From positions 1,885,074 to 1,949,073 of the forward strand of contig CP121470.1 of assembly GCA_030919125.1 (NCBI GenBank): 64,000 nucleotides of DNA, read 5' to 3'. Numbering within the stretch: the first letter of the stretch is position 1; each line of letters opens with the position of its first letter. Positions 56,175 through 64,000 of this stretch are shown here, in pieces. Origin of the DNA: Methanoregula sp. SKADARSKE-2 (lineage in GTDB: Archaea > Halobacteriota > Methanomicrobia > Methanomicrobiales > Methanospirillaceae). The notes beneath the pieces were generated by a model, which was given only the letters and a program-made list of their open reading frames with translations, was not told the origin of the DNA and searched no databases. The translations under genes were made by a program, and so were the position numbers.

Positions 56175-57172
56175 GGGATATCCTCTCTGGAAAGGTGCAT
56201 GATACCGTTCGTTGCGAAATCAAAAACTTTCGTCTCGTCGCCATCGAACCGTATTTTCAGTTCCTTCGAGGCGTCAACGGTGCCGATATCGCATGCCGTC
56301 ATCCCGACGCCGGAAAAGAGCCGGAGGAGCTCCGGCACGTTCTTTGCCGGGGCGGTCAGGATGAAACCCATGCCGGGATACATCCTGATCCATTGCTCAA
56401 AGGTCATGTTGTTGGCCTCAAGCTCGGGAGCCGGAATCTTCGCGAGATCTACGAGCGCTCCCTTCCCGCTGACTTCAAGAAGCATCCCGAGCGTCCCGAT
56501 GATACCCGGGTTGCTGATATCTTTTCCCGCAGATACGAGGTGCTTCTTCCCGATCTCTTCGAGAAGTGCAATCTGGGCACGGACCTCAGCTGCCGATTTC
56601 ATGGTCACGGAGTCCCAGTTCAGGGCACTTGACGGGTGAACCCTCCCGTTCAGGTCGATGGCTGCAACCACCCGGTCGCCTTCCTGCGCCGTATGGCTGT
56701 AGATGATCGACTCCATCGGTGCGGAGCCGAGGATCGAGACATCGATGACGCTGTAAGGAGCATCAGGATGAAGATGGCCCCCGACAATTGGCACGCCGAA
56801 CTGCTCGGAGGCATCGTGCATTCCTTTCACAACCTTATCCTGTTGCGTCGAATTCGAGACGGAAAAAATGTCGACCATTGCAATTGGTCGCCCGCCCATG
56901 GCTGCAATATCGTGAATATTGACAAGGACCGAGCAGTATCCTGCCCAGTACGGATCGGCGTCCATGAGCCTGCTCCAGATACCGTCGGCTGCGAGAAGGA
57001 GTGCTTCCTTCCCATGCGCAATGACGGCAGCGTCCTCGCCAAACGCCGCGATGACATGGGGGGCATCGATCTTGAGTGCGTTGACCATCTCGCCGATGGC
57101 ATGCTTTCGTCTCACTCCTTCGTATTCCCTGACAACTTTTGCGATAGTCTCTGTGGAGCAGCTCTTGACCAC
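56159..57172 (-). CDS. methanogenesis marker protein 2 (AIR synthase-related)
   Basis: The protein is of the PurM/AIR-synthase/HypE fold: EGVRRKHAIGEMVNAL, FGEDAAVIAHGKEALLLAAD, SVLVNIHDIAAMGGRP and GGHLHPDAPYSVIDVSILG mark the ATP-binding half. Marker 2 is confined to methanogens; a phosphorylating or condensing role in cofactor assembly is likely but not proven. GTG 57172 was chosen because AGGTGA precedes it closely; a TTG at 57193 would add seven residues. Operon with marker 4. Confidence 0.85.
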   Translation of the reverse strand: MVKSCSTETIAKVVREYEGVRRKHAIGEMVNALKIDAPHVIAAFGEDAAVIAHGKEALLLAADGIWSRLMDADPYWAGYCSVLVNIHDIAAMGGRPIAMVDIFSVSNSTQQDKVVKGMHDASEQFGVPIVGGHLHPDAPYSVIDVSILGSAPMESIIYSHTAQEGDRVVAAIDLNGRVHPSSALNWDSVTMKSAAEVRAQIALLEEIGKKHLVSAGKDISNPGIIGTLGMLLEVSGKGALVDLAKIPAPELEANNMTFEQWIRMYPGMGFILTAPAKNVPELLRLFSGVGMTACDIGTVDASKELKIRFDGDETKVFDFATNGIMHLSREDIPCRVW

Positions 57173-57268
57173 GGCATCACCTGAAGAATGCAAAGGTATG
57201 CATTCGTCTGGTTAGATACTGGCGTTTCATCAGAGATAATTTATTTGATACAGAGCCAACGTGTTGGT

Positions 57269-58894
57269 ATGGACTGGGCAGAGAAATACCGACCCGCAAC
57301 GCTCGGGGAGATCGTCGGCAATACTGCAGCAGTCAGGCAGATGGCGGACTGGGCGAAGAACTGGACGAGGCATGCAAAACCCCTCCTCCTCTATGGCAAG
57401 CCCGGCACAGGCAAGACTTCGTCCGCATATGCCCTTGCGCACGATATGAACTGGGAGGCGATCGAGCTCAATGCAAGCGATGCCCGGACAGCAGCGGTCA
57501 TCGAGCGGGTCGCCGGCGTGGGGAGCACGACCGGGAGCCTGACCGGCTCCTCCCGGAAACTGATCATCATCGATGAGGCGGACAATCTCCAGGGAACCGC
57601 GGACCGTGGCGGGGCGAAGGCGATTGTCGATACTATCAAGGATGCCCGGCAGCCGATCCTCCTCATTGCAAACGAGCTGTACGGGATCTCGGGTGAGATC
57701 CGGTCCAGGTGCGAGCCGGTCCAGTTCCGGGCGATCCCGGCCCGGTCGATCGCACCCCGGCTCAAGTACCTCTGCTCTGCCGAGAAATTCACCTGCACGG
57801 ATGCCGCGATCCACGCGATTGCGGAGAGTGCGGAGGGCGATGTCCGGTCTGCGGTGAACATGCTCTGGGCTGCAGCAATAGGCAGGGAGAAGATCGACGA
57901 TTCGCAGGTGCATACCTCCCAGAAAGACGAACGCGCCTCGGTCTTTACCCTTATCTCAGCCCTCTTCTCAAAGATCCCGGACGAGGAGCTGATGCGCATC
58001 TCCCGGGAGGTGGAGGACACCCCCGAGACCATCGAGCAATGGATCGAAGGCAACCTCTCCCACCTGAACGATCCAGAGGCGATCGGCCTTGCGTACGGTC
58101 ACCTCTCCCGGGCCGACGAGTACCTCGGGTACGTGTACCGGCGCCAGTACCACACGCTCTGGCGTTACGCAAGTGCCATCATGCTCCTCGGTGTTGCTGA
58201 CGCTGCTGGCGGGAGAGGAATCCACGCGCGGATAACGCCCCCAGAACGCTGGCAGAAAATGGCAGCCGCCCGGAAACAGAAAGCTATCCGGATAGCCCTC
58301 CTCAACAAGGTGGCCGAAACGATGCACATCCCGCAGAACACCCTCCGTGAAAACTATTTGAGCACGGTTTCGATGATGGTCGAGAACAAGCCGGAGGCCT
58401 ATGCCCGGGAGCTGGACCTCGATGCCAACCAGCTCAACTATTTCCTCAATGACAAGGCAAAGACCCAGGAGATCCTGAAGATCCTTGCCGCGGAGACAAA
58501 AGAGCGGGAGAAGGCCGAGAAAGAAGTGGAGAAGCACTTAAAGAAGGCTGCAAGAGAGAGACCCGGGAGAAAGAAGCCGGTAAAAGAAGCCCCTCCGGAC
58601 GCGGAATCTGCATCTCCGGCCGGCACGGCGGGGGGCGTATCGTTCGGGAAAGAAAAGCAGCAGGAACCGATGTCGGGAATTGCAGCTCCGGTTGGGGCAG
58701 AAACGGGACCGGCCACCTCAGAATCCGGCCGGCCTGGACCGGTTAGGCCGGAAACAGCAAAACCGGGACCGGTAAAAAAGGGGGCGTGCGAACCTGGATT
58801 ACCGAAAAAACCGGAGCCTGCTACCGCTGCTGAGGAGAAGCCGGCCGAGCCGGAGAAGAGAAGATCCTCCACCTCCCAGTCGACCCTCTTTTAA
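57269..58894 (+). CDS. rfcL: replication factor C large subunit
   Basis: The 541-residue clamp-loader subunit opens PCNA on DNA. Visible are MDWAEKYRPATLGEIVGN, Walker A YGKPGTGKTSSAYAL, Walker B IIDEADNLQ and the sensor region IRSRCEPVQFR. A long, charged, Pro-rich tail (about 420-535) ends in QSTLF, the PCNA-interacting PIP motif. ATG 57269 starts the conserved MDWAEKYRP. Only one base separates its end from the convergent UPF0146 gene. Confidence 0.96.
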   Translation: MDWAEKYRPATLGEIVGNTAAVRQMADWAKNWTRHAKPLLLYGKPGTGKTSSAYALAHDMNWEAIELNASDARTAAVIERVAGVGSTTGSLTGSSRKLIIIDEADNLQGTADRGGAKAIVDTIKDARQPILLIANELYGISGEIRSRCEPVQFRAIPARSIAPRLKYLCSAEKFTCTDAAIHAIAESAEGDVRSAVNMLWAAAIGREKIDDSQVHTSQKDERASVFTLISALFSKIPDEELMRISREVEDTPETIEQWIEGNLSHLNDPEAIGLAYGHLSRADEYLGYVYRRQYHTLWRYASAIMLLGVADAAGGRGIHARITPPERWQKMAAARKQKAIRIALLNKVAETMHIPQNTLRENYLSTVSMMVENKPEAYARELDLDANQLNYFLNDKAKTQEILKILAAETKEREKAEKEVEKHLKKAARERPGRKKPVKEAPPDAESASPAGTAGGVSFGKEKQQEPMSGIAAPVGAETGPATSESGRPGPVRPETAKPGPVKKGACEPGLPKKPEPATAAEEKPAEPEKRRSSTSQSTLF

Positions 58895-59314
58895 TTAACT
58901 TTGTCGGAACTTTGCGGCGTGGTACCGGTGCAGAAGGACGCCACAATCGATGACCTCCCCGCCGTTCCCGTACGTCTCGAACCCGAGATGGTACACGACA
59001 AGGTCGCAGTCCAGTGCCTCCGCAAGAAGGATGAGAGAAGGGATCATCTCGTTGGCAGGCCGGATGGCGTAGATGACGTCAGGGTTCTTATAGACCGGGA
59101 GGAAGGGAGCAAAGACATCGTCAATTGAGAACAAAGGCCCGGCTTCCCGGGATGCCGAAAATTCCCTGACATCGGTACAGAGCAGGAGCCTCCCGGCGGC
59201 GTGGATGATCTCTGCCGCGGTGGTGTTTCTCCCGATCCCGATTTCGACGGCGCGGGAATAGTTCTTCGCGATATAATCCCCGACGCAGGCCTCAATATGT
59301 TTATAGCCGTCCAT
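58895..59314 (-). CDS. UPF0146 family protein
   Basis: The 139-residue protein has the Rossmann-like start VEIGIGRNTTAAEIIHAAG and TDVREFSA, then DVIYAIRPANEMIPSLILLA, all typical of the archaeal UPF0146 family, which looks like a small AdoMet-type fold. The function is unknown. ATG 59314 (MDGYKHIEACVG) gives the family's usual start. It diverges from the archaemetzincin, with 17 bases between start codons. Confidence 0.88.
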   Translation of the reverse strand: MDGYKHIEACVGDYIAKNYSRAVEIGIGRNTTAAEIIHAAGRLLLCTDVREFSASREAGPLFSIDDVFAPFLPVYKNPDVIYAIRPANEMIPSLILLAEALDCDLVVYHLGFETYGNGGEVIDCGVLLHRYHAAKFRQS

Positions 59315-59331
59315 TCCAACAGAATATTGCG

Positions 59332-59871
59332 ATGCATATCCATATTTTTTGGGATTCCCAGTCACCGGCCGGTCTCCAGGAGCCGGTAAAACGTCTTATC
59401 TCCTCCGTGATTGGCGTCCCGGCGACAGTATCCGAAAATCATGTCCGGATCATGGGGTACAGTCTCTCCCGCCGGCAGGCCGATGCAACCGCAATTCTCG
59501 ACAGCCTTCACGCGTTCAAGTACCGGCAGAAGGTTACTGACCTGGTACTGCTCGTTGTCCACCAGGATCTCTTTACAAGCAACCACAGTTTCGTCTTTGG
59601 TCTCGCCCGGGAACAGGTCGGGGCCGCAGTCGTATCTTCGGCCCGGCTGGATAATGCGTATTACGGAAAGGCATCCTCTGATGATGACCTCATCGACCGG
59701 CTGACCAAGGAAGGCGCCCACGAGCTCGGGCACCTCTTCGGGCTTGCCCATTGTAATAATCACGAATGTATCATGTTCAAGCCCGACACCCTCGACGAGC
59801 TTGACGGGAAGAAGAAGATGTTCTGCCCGGTATGCAGGGGGCAGCTGGAAGCGCGGATCGCGGCAGGATAA
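59332..59871 (+). CDS. amzA: archaemetzincin, zinc metalloprotease
   Basis: The 179-residue protein has HELGHLFGLAHC at 130-141, the extended zinc motif, then C146 and CPVC at 165-168, which with C141 bind a second zinc, and the Met of the metzincin turn (CIM). This is the archaemetzincin signature. Archaemetzincins are peptidases of unknown physiological substrate. The start is tightly divergent from UPF0146, which implies leaderless transcripts. Confidence 0.94.
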   Translation: MHIHIFWDSQSPAGLQEPVKRLISSVIGVPATVSENHVRIMGYSLSRRQADATAILDSLHAFKYRQKVTDLVLLVVHQDLFTSNHSFVFGLAREQVGAAVVSSARLDNAYYGKASSDDDLIDRLTKEGAHELGHLFGLAHCNNHECIMFKPDTLDELDGKKKMFCPVCRGQLEARIAAG

Positions 59872-60089
59872 AAACTTCGCCGCGGCCGGCCGGAGCCAGG
59901 CTCCAGGGTTGCGGATTTTTCACGCGCTGCTGAGAGGACGTTCGAATGCATGGGTGAGATCCCCGGGATGGAATCCGAAAGGCAGGGGTTTTCTTCTCCG
60001 GGATGCCGGGTGACCGGAGCGGGAAGGCAAACGACAAAACGATTATGCCCGGCCGGATATATCCATTATAAACAAAGAGGAAGTACGAC

Positions 60090-61094
60090 ATGGTCCGGTA
60101 TTCAGTAATCACGGATCCGATCTGCAGGCTGCATGACAACATGGCATATCTTGAGTGCCAGGCCAGACTTGAGAATGCCTGCGCGGGCGTTCCCGAAGGG
60201 AAACTTGAGGAAGTGTCCGTAACGGCAGCGCCAGAAGACATCCTCCGTGTTCACAGTCCGCACTACCTGAGCTGGCTGGAGCGGCGGTGCACATCGACGC
60301 CATCGCTTATGTTCCTTGATTCGGATACCTATATTACTCCGCATTCGTACGACGTGGCGCTTCACGCAGCCGGTGCTGTGATAACCGCAGTCGAACGATC
60401 GATGAACGGCGAGCACTGCTTTGCTCTCATCCGGCCACCGGGTCACCACGCGGAACAGGATAAGCCGATGGGGTTCTGTCTCCTTAATAATGTCGCGATT
60501 GCCGCTGCAAAACTCGTTACCGGCGTGGACCGGGTCGCGATCGTTGACTGGGACGTCCATCACGGGAACGGGATCCAGCATGCTTTTTACGGATCGAACA
60601 AAGTCCTTTACTGTTCGGTACAACAGGCGAACCTCTTCCCCTTCTCGGGAACGATGGATGAGATCGGGAGCGGGTACGGGAAAGGCTTTACCATTAATGC
60701 ACCCCTGCGGCCCCGCTCGGGAATCGGGGATTACTCTGCCGTTTTCTCTGAGATCTTCGCCCCGGCAATAGCACGGTTCAAACCCGATGCCCTCCTGGTA
60801 GCGGCAGGACTGGATATTCTCGACGACGATCCTCTGGGTGGCATGCAAATCCGGCCGGAGGATTTCCGGATCCTCGTCCGGATCCTTAAACAAGCCGCAG
60901 GTGTTCCCCTTGCCCTCGTACTCGAAGGAGGCTACGGGCCTTCAAACGGGGATGCAGTCTCGCATATCCTTGCAGCTCTTGCCTCGGAGAATCCTGATCC
61001 GGGATGGGACACTCCGACCGGCGTGGCTGCCGGTCCCTCCGAGAGCACACGTGCGACCCTGTCAGTCCTCAAAAAAATCCACCGATGTTCCTAA
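60090..61094 (+). CDS. histone deacetylase family protein (acetoin-utilisation type)
   Basis: The 334-residue protein has the class I/II deacetylase fold: RPPGHHAEQ (H119, H120), DWDVHHGNG (zinc ligands D155 and H157), the third ligand D242 in AAGLDILDDDPLGG, and EGGY with the catalytic Tyr282. Substrates may be acetylated proteins, polyamines or small amides; archaeal members are poorly studied. GAGGA precedes the ATG. A histone gene lies 5 kb away, but no link can be shown. Confidence 0.93.
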   Translation: MVRYSVITDPICRLHDNMAYLECQARLENACAGVPEGKLEEVSVTAAPEDILRVHSPHYLSWLERRCTSTPSLMFLDSDTYITPHSYDVALHAAGAVITAVERSMNGEHCFALIRPPGHHAEQDKPMGFCLLNNVAIAAAKLVTGVDRVAIVDWDVHHGNGIQHAFYGSNKVLYCSVQQANLFPFSGTMDEIGSGYGKGFTINAPLRPRSGIGDYSAVFSEIFAPAIARFKPDALLVAAGLDILDDDPLGGMQIRPEDFRILVRILKQAAGVPLALVLEGGYGPSNGDAVSHILAALASENPDPGWDTPTGVAAGPSESTRATLSVLKKIHRCS

Positions 61095-61202
61095 TGCCGG
61101 AGGATACAGCGGTCCGATGGGGATCTCCATCTCACTGACCTGCCGGTAAACATCCTTCTTCCGGATGATTGGCCAAAAGTTCCCCGGGCAGGTACCAATT
61201 TT

Positions 61203-61670
61203 TCAGCCCGTGATCATCTGCCGCTTTATTGCCGTCATCGCCCGCTCGATGATCTCCCGGACATTCTCGTTTTCCATCCGGTACAGCCTCTGGAGGGCAG
61301 GAAGAGCATGCGGGTCCCCTATCTCCCCGAGTGCCCACGCTGCTTTCATCCTCACCCGGGCGTCATCGTCCCAGAGCGTATCGATGAGCGGCCGGACGGC
61401 AGCGAGATCCTCGAGCCTCCCCAGCGATTCGGCGGCCTTCCACCGGACCCCGTCGTTCTCGTCTTCGAGCTGCCCGAGATAATGGGAGAGTTTTGCAAGG
61501 TACTCTTCATCGGTCTCCGCCGGTTCCTCTCCCTCAACTTCCCGTGAAGACGCCCCGTTGTCGGTCTCTTCGCCCGTGCTGCCGGTTATTCGGGCATGGG
61601 ACTCCTCAGTCTTCCGGTCAGGTATACGTGAGCGAGATACTGCGGGAAAAAATAGGTTTCGGCAGACCAC
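61203..61670 (-). CDS. HEAT-repeat protein (PBS-lyase type repeats)
   Basis: The C-terminal 100 residues form two to three HEAT-like repeats (DENDGVRWKAAESLGRLED; DDDARVRMKAAWALGEIGD; NENVREIIERAMTAIKRQ), typical of protein-interaction modules. An acidic region (EVEGEEPAETDEEYL) precedes them. The start is uncertain: GTG 61670 lies just after the upstream RDD gene ends and gives about 155 residues; no in-frame ATG is closer. It is probably cotranscribed with the RDD gene. Confidence 0.7.
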   Translation of the reverse strand: MVCRNLFFPAVSRSRIPDRKTEESHARITGSTGEETDNGASSREVEGEEPAETDEEYLAKLSHYLGQLEDENDGVRWKAAESLGRLEDLAAVRPLIDTLWDDDARVRMKAAWALGEIGDPHALPALQRLYRMENENVREIIERAMTAIKRQMITG

Positions 61671-61687
61671 CTGCCCGCACGGTATCC

Positions 61688-62272
61688 TTATTCTTTGTCC
61701 TTGACGTACAGGAACCCTTCGGGCTCCTTGTAATCTGTCTTGATGACGATGGTATTGGAGATCCGGTTGAAGACCCGGAGTTTTGTTCCGGGCATACCGA
61801 GCCATCCGACAAGACAGTCCAGGACAAGCACCGGGGAGAATGCCTTCCCGAGACTCTCCAGCGCAGCGATCTGATAGTCGATCTTCGATCCGGTCCTTGA
61901 AACGACTTTGAGGTTCATGACCATCTTCCCTATCGACTGCCCCCGGAACCCTTCGAGCACGGTCCAGTACAGGAAGAAGAAGACCGTCTGGAAACCGATC
62001 TTGAACGGATCGCTGTGGGAGACATCCCAGTAGACCGGGATCGGCCAGACCGGTTCGAGGGCTCCCCTGACAATATTTAAGAAAAGGATGACAAGGATGA
62101 AATCGATAAGCCAAGCCCAGAACCGGGTGCTCCACTTGGCCAGATAGAGGGTATTCCGGTTATCCGGTTCAAAGCAGCCCGGTCCGGTGACCGGGACCAT
62201 GGACGGTCCATCACAGGATGCGTCATCCGGTTGTTCTTCCGCCATTGCAAGATCATCATGTGCTGCATTCAT
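61688..62272 (-). CDS. RDD family membrane protein
   Basis: The 194-residue protein has RFWAWLIDFILVILFL, the hydrophobic segment with the Arg and Asp that name the RDD family, a second membrane segment (VFFFLYWTVLEGF), and GQSIGKMVMNLKVV, the family's conserved loop. Two more hydrophobic stretches follow. Transport of small solutes or ions has been suggested for the family. It is the first gene of a pair with the HEAT protein. Confidence 0.85.
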   Translation of the reverse strand: MNAAHDDLAMAEEQPDDASCDGPSMVPVTGPGCFEPDNRNTLYLAKWSTRFWAWLIDFILVILFLNIVRGALEPVWPIPVYWDVSHSDPFKIGFQTVFFFLYWTVLEGFRGQSIGKMVMNLKVVSRTGSKIDYQIAALESLGKAFSPVLVLDCLVGWLGMPGTKLRVFNRISNTIVIKTDYKEPEGFLYVKDKE

Positions 62273-62403
62273 GAATCAAGGTTACCCCTTGGTCGTGCTT
62301 CCCGAAAACGGGCAGGTAATGATTGCTCGGGCATCGACAAACTATTTTGCCGAAAAAATGCCACTTAAGACTCATATCGCATTCACAAAATCGGGAGTTT
62401 GTC

Positions 62404-63522
62404 ATGAGAGATCCAGTTATTACCGAATTTACCGGGACCAGACGGGATACCGTCCGGCGGATTTACCAGTACGGAGGCGGGGGCGTCCTGGTATTTAACG
62501 GGAATAATGCCCTGCGGAGGATCTACCGGTTCGATCCCGGTACCAATGCGATGACCGAGCGCGATATCCGGCGCGAAGATAAAGTCCTCCGGAGGTTCCT
62601 CTTCGATAATTATGGGATGCTTGCTGAGACCTTTGCCTTCGGCGAGCGGCCTCATAACTATCACTACGAGGATGGCGCCCGGAGGATCGTTGTCCGGGAT
62701 GGGGGGGAACGCGGGGCGGTCGGAAAGACATTCCTCTTCGAGGGGCAGGGAGTTTCGGAGACCGCATGGGGCCGGGAGGGGGAGATCGAACGGGTGTACG
62801 TCTTTGAGGCCGGCAACGGGTCGATTGTCGTCAGGCTCGGGGGCTGGTACGGGGATGTGGACCGGAACTTTATCTTCGAAGGCATTAACGCATCCCTCTT
62901 CCAGGAGCCGGAGGCGTTCCTCCAGTTCCTGATTTTCACGGACTTAACTGAGGAAGAGCGGGACGAGCTGCCCCGGAGCCGGCCTGCGGAGTCGAGCCGG
63001 GTTGAACCGGTTGCCCGGAGCAAATATGCCTATTCCGGGCTACACCATACCTCGAACGATTCCGGTGGCGATCCTGCGAGTCTTCGATCATCCCGGGGTC
63101 CGATCCCCCGCGGGAAGGAGGATGAGATCCCGGGACGGGCAAACCCCATCTCCTTTGACGAACGCTGGCAGAGCGCTACAGCCGAGCGGTACAATAAACC
63201 CACCGGGAGATTGGCCGAGCGGGGCAGCAGCCCGATCCCGTTTAACGAGCGGTGGGAGAGTGCGACCTTTCGGAATGAGCGGCCTCTTCCCGGGAGGTCC
63301 GGAGACCGGAACGGAAGCCCCATCCCATTCGATGAACGCTGGCAGAGTGCAACAAACCGGGATCCACCTCCTCCCCGGCCCACCGGCAGGACCAGCCGCG
63401 ATATCCCGTTCGAGGAACGAAGGGGCGACGAACGGATCCCGCGGGATACGCCCGGGGAGGAACCGGTTGACCGGCCGAGCCGGGATATATCTTTTGAGGA
63501 ACGCCGCCAGAAACGGCGGTGA
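62404..63522 (+). CDS. unrecognised protein with repeated FDERWQSAT-like tail motif
   Basis: The 372-residue protein is not assigned to a family. The N-terminal half (18-160) repeats a short beta pattern, R-x-[FIY]-x-F-[DE]-x-x-G, about every 20-25 residues (RRIYRFDPG, RRFLFDNYG, KTFLFEGQG, ERVYVFEAG, RNFIFEG). The tail (about 190-372) is charged and disordered and carries the motif P-I-x-F-[DN]-E-R-W-[QE]-S-A-T at 248-259, 277-288 and 306-317, with shorter copies DIPFEERR at 333 and DISFEERR at 361; spacing is 27-29. GGGAG precedes ATG 62404. No signal or membrane segment is seen. The repeated linear motif suggests several docking sites for one partner. Confidence 0.7.
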   Translation: MRDPVITEFTGTRRDTVRRIYQYGGGGVLVFNGNNALRRIYRFDPGTNAMTERDIRREDKVLRRFLFDNYGMLAETFAFGERPHNYHYEDGARRIVVRDGGERGAVGKTFLFEGQGVSETAWGREGEIERVYVFEAGNGSIVVRLGGWYGDVDRNFIFEGINASLFQEPEAFLQFLIFTDLTEEERDELPRSRPAESSRVEPVARSKYAYSGLHHTSNDSGGDPASLRSSRGPIPRGKEDEIPGRANPISFDERWQSATAERYNKPTGRLAERGSSPIPFNERWESATFRNERPLPGRSGDRNGSPIPFDERWQSATNRDPPPPRPTGRTSRDIPFEERRGDERIPRDTPGEEPVDRPSRDISFEERRQKRR

Positions 63523-63704
63523 GTTTTATCGGCTTTCTGCCCCCGGCTTAAAAGGGGTTAAAAAAATTCTCCTTTACCGCCCATCCGGAGACGGATTCTC
63601 CTCATATCCCGATTCATCGGGGCTCCTCTTCCTGAGTTAACCCAGCGGCAGTAAAGAAGGAGTAATGGTTCCGGTGAGCCGATGAGATGTTCCCGGAGCG
63701 GGTT

Positions 63705-63887
63705 TCAGTCGCACCGGAGTTTTCCGGCATTGGCAATATTCCCGGGCTCGTGCTCCTCGATGAAGATCGTGACAAGCTCCGGCTTTACCCCGCCAACCGA
63801 TACGAGAGTGTCGGGAAACTCTTCTGCAATACGGCGTTTCTGGTCTTGTGAGAACCCACTCCTTACTTTGAGAATGATGACCGGCAT
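63705..63887 (-). CDS. 4-oxalocrotonate tautomerase family protein
   Basis: ATG 63887 gives a 60-residue protein beginning MPVIILKVRSGFSQDQKRR; removal of Met would expose Pro1, the catalytic base of the tautomerase superfamily. Length fits the 4-OT/DmpI group (about 60-65). FxxxQKRRIAEEF and the strand ELVTIFIEE are also typical. The physiological substrate in a methanogen is unknown. The gene stands alone. Confidence 0.88.
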   Translation of the reverse strand: MPVIILKVRSGFSQDQKRRIAEEFPDTLVSVGGVKPELVTIFIEEHEPGNIANAGKLRCD

Positions 63888-64000
63888 GGTACACCCGGGG
63901 GAAGTATGTGCAGGATCGTATTTAGATGCCCCGAGGAAAGGGCATTTTGCCACTTTTTTGTATCTCCGGTAAAAAACCGGAAGTGTTTTTATTCTGTTAG

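Noticed and set aside
61203..62135. Long start for the HEAT protein at 62135
   Set aside because: The first 155 codons are antiparallel-free but out of frame with the certain RDD gene on the same strand and give low-complexity sequence; the start was moved to GTG 61670.

Overview
The window is chromosomal DNA of a methanogenic euryarchaeon, most likely from the Methanomicrobiales (Methanoregula-like; this is inference from gene content, not a database match). The evidence is archaeal glycyl-tRNA synthetase, replication factor C large subunit with a PIP box, ABCE1, Pelota, RqcH/NFACT, two PAN ATPases, aMBF1, an HMf-type histone, phosphomevalonate dehydratase small subunit, archaemetzincin and UPF0146, plus the methanogenesis marker proteins 2 and 4. 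Coding DNA is GC-rich, leaders are short, and T-tracts follow many stops.

Layout. 1-6 kb: Dam methylase, an M13 metallopeptidase lipoprotein, a broken C69 dipeptidase, an IS66 remnant and a zinc-ribbon membrane protein. 6.2-11.7 kb: a damaged type I restriction-modification locus (frameshifted hsdR and hsdM, an hsdM-hsdS fusion) whose specificity part ends inside a 970-bp IS481-like element. 12-13.8 kb: GlyRS. 13.9-17.2 kb: an accessory patch with decayed ISH3-like and IS701-like transposases and an AT-rich nitrilase-fold-like gene. 17.4-18.3 kb: a 45-residue Lys-rich protein and a metallo-beta-lactamase-fold protein. 18.8-35.0 kb: one giant tetratricopeptide-repeat gene on the minus strand, built from a 102-bp (34-residue) unit and interrupted by a block that looks like an unmerged low-quality assembly segment. 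With that block's two duplicated arms removed, the gene is in frame at 4553 codons including the stop.

35.7-40.9 kb is a translation-recycling and rescue neighbourhood: ABCE1 and an EMC6-like membrane protein diverge from RqcH (NFACT) and Pelota, and rqcH and pelA overlap. 41-51.8 kb holds surface lipoproteins, PAN-1, phosphomevalonate dehydratase small subunit, a radical SAM/B12 protein, a phosphodiesterase, a CYTH protein, cytosolic and membrane FKBPs, a stand-alone LigD-type 3'-phosphoesterase, PAN-2 and aMBF1, so it is rich in protein quality control. 52-54.9 kb: a 5'-nucleotidase-family gene with several frameshifts and a second copy of the 970-bp IS. 55-64 kb: histone, methanogenesis markers 4 and 2, RfcL, UPF0146, archaemetzincin, a histone-deacetylase-family protein, HEAT and RDD proteins, an unrecognised protein with a repeated short linear motif in its tail, and a 4-oxalocrotonate tautomerase.

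Damage is concentrated in accessory genes (restriction-modification, transposases, C69 peptidase, 5'-nucleotidase), while core genes are intact. Several lesions lie in G tracts or short tandem repeats, so true decay, phase-variable slippage and assembly error cannot be separated from the sequence alone. No CRISPR array, tRNA or rRNA gene was recognised.
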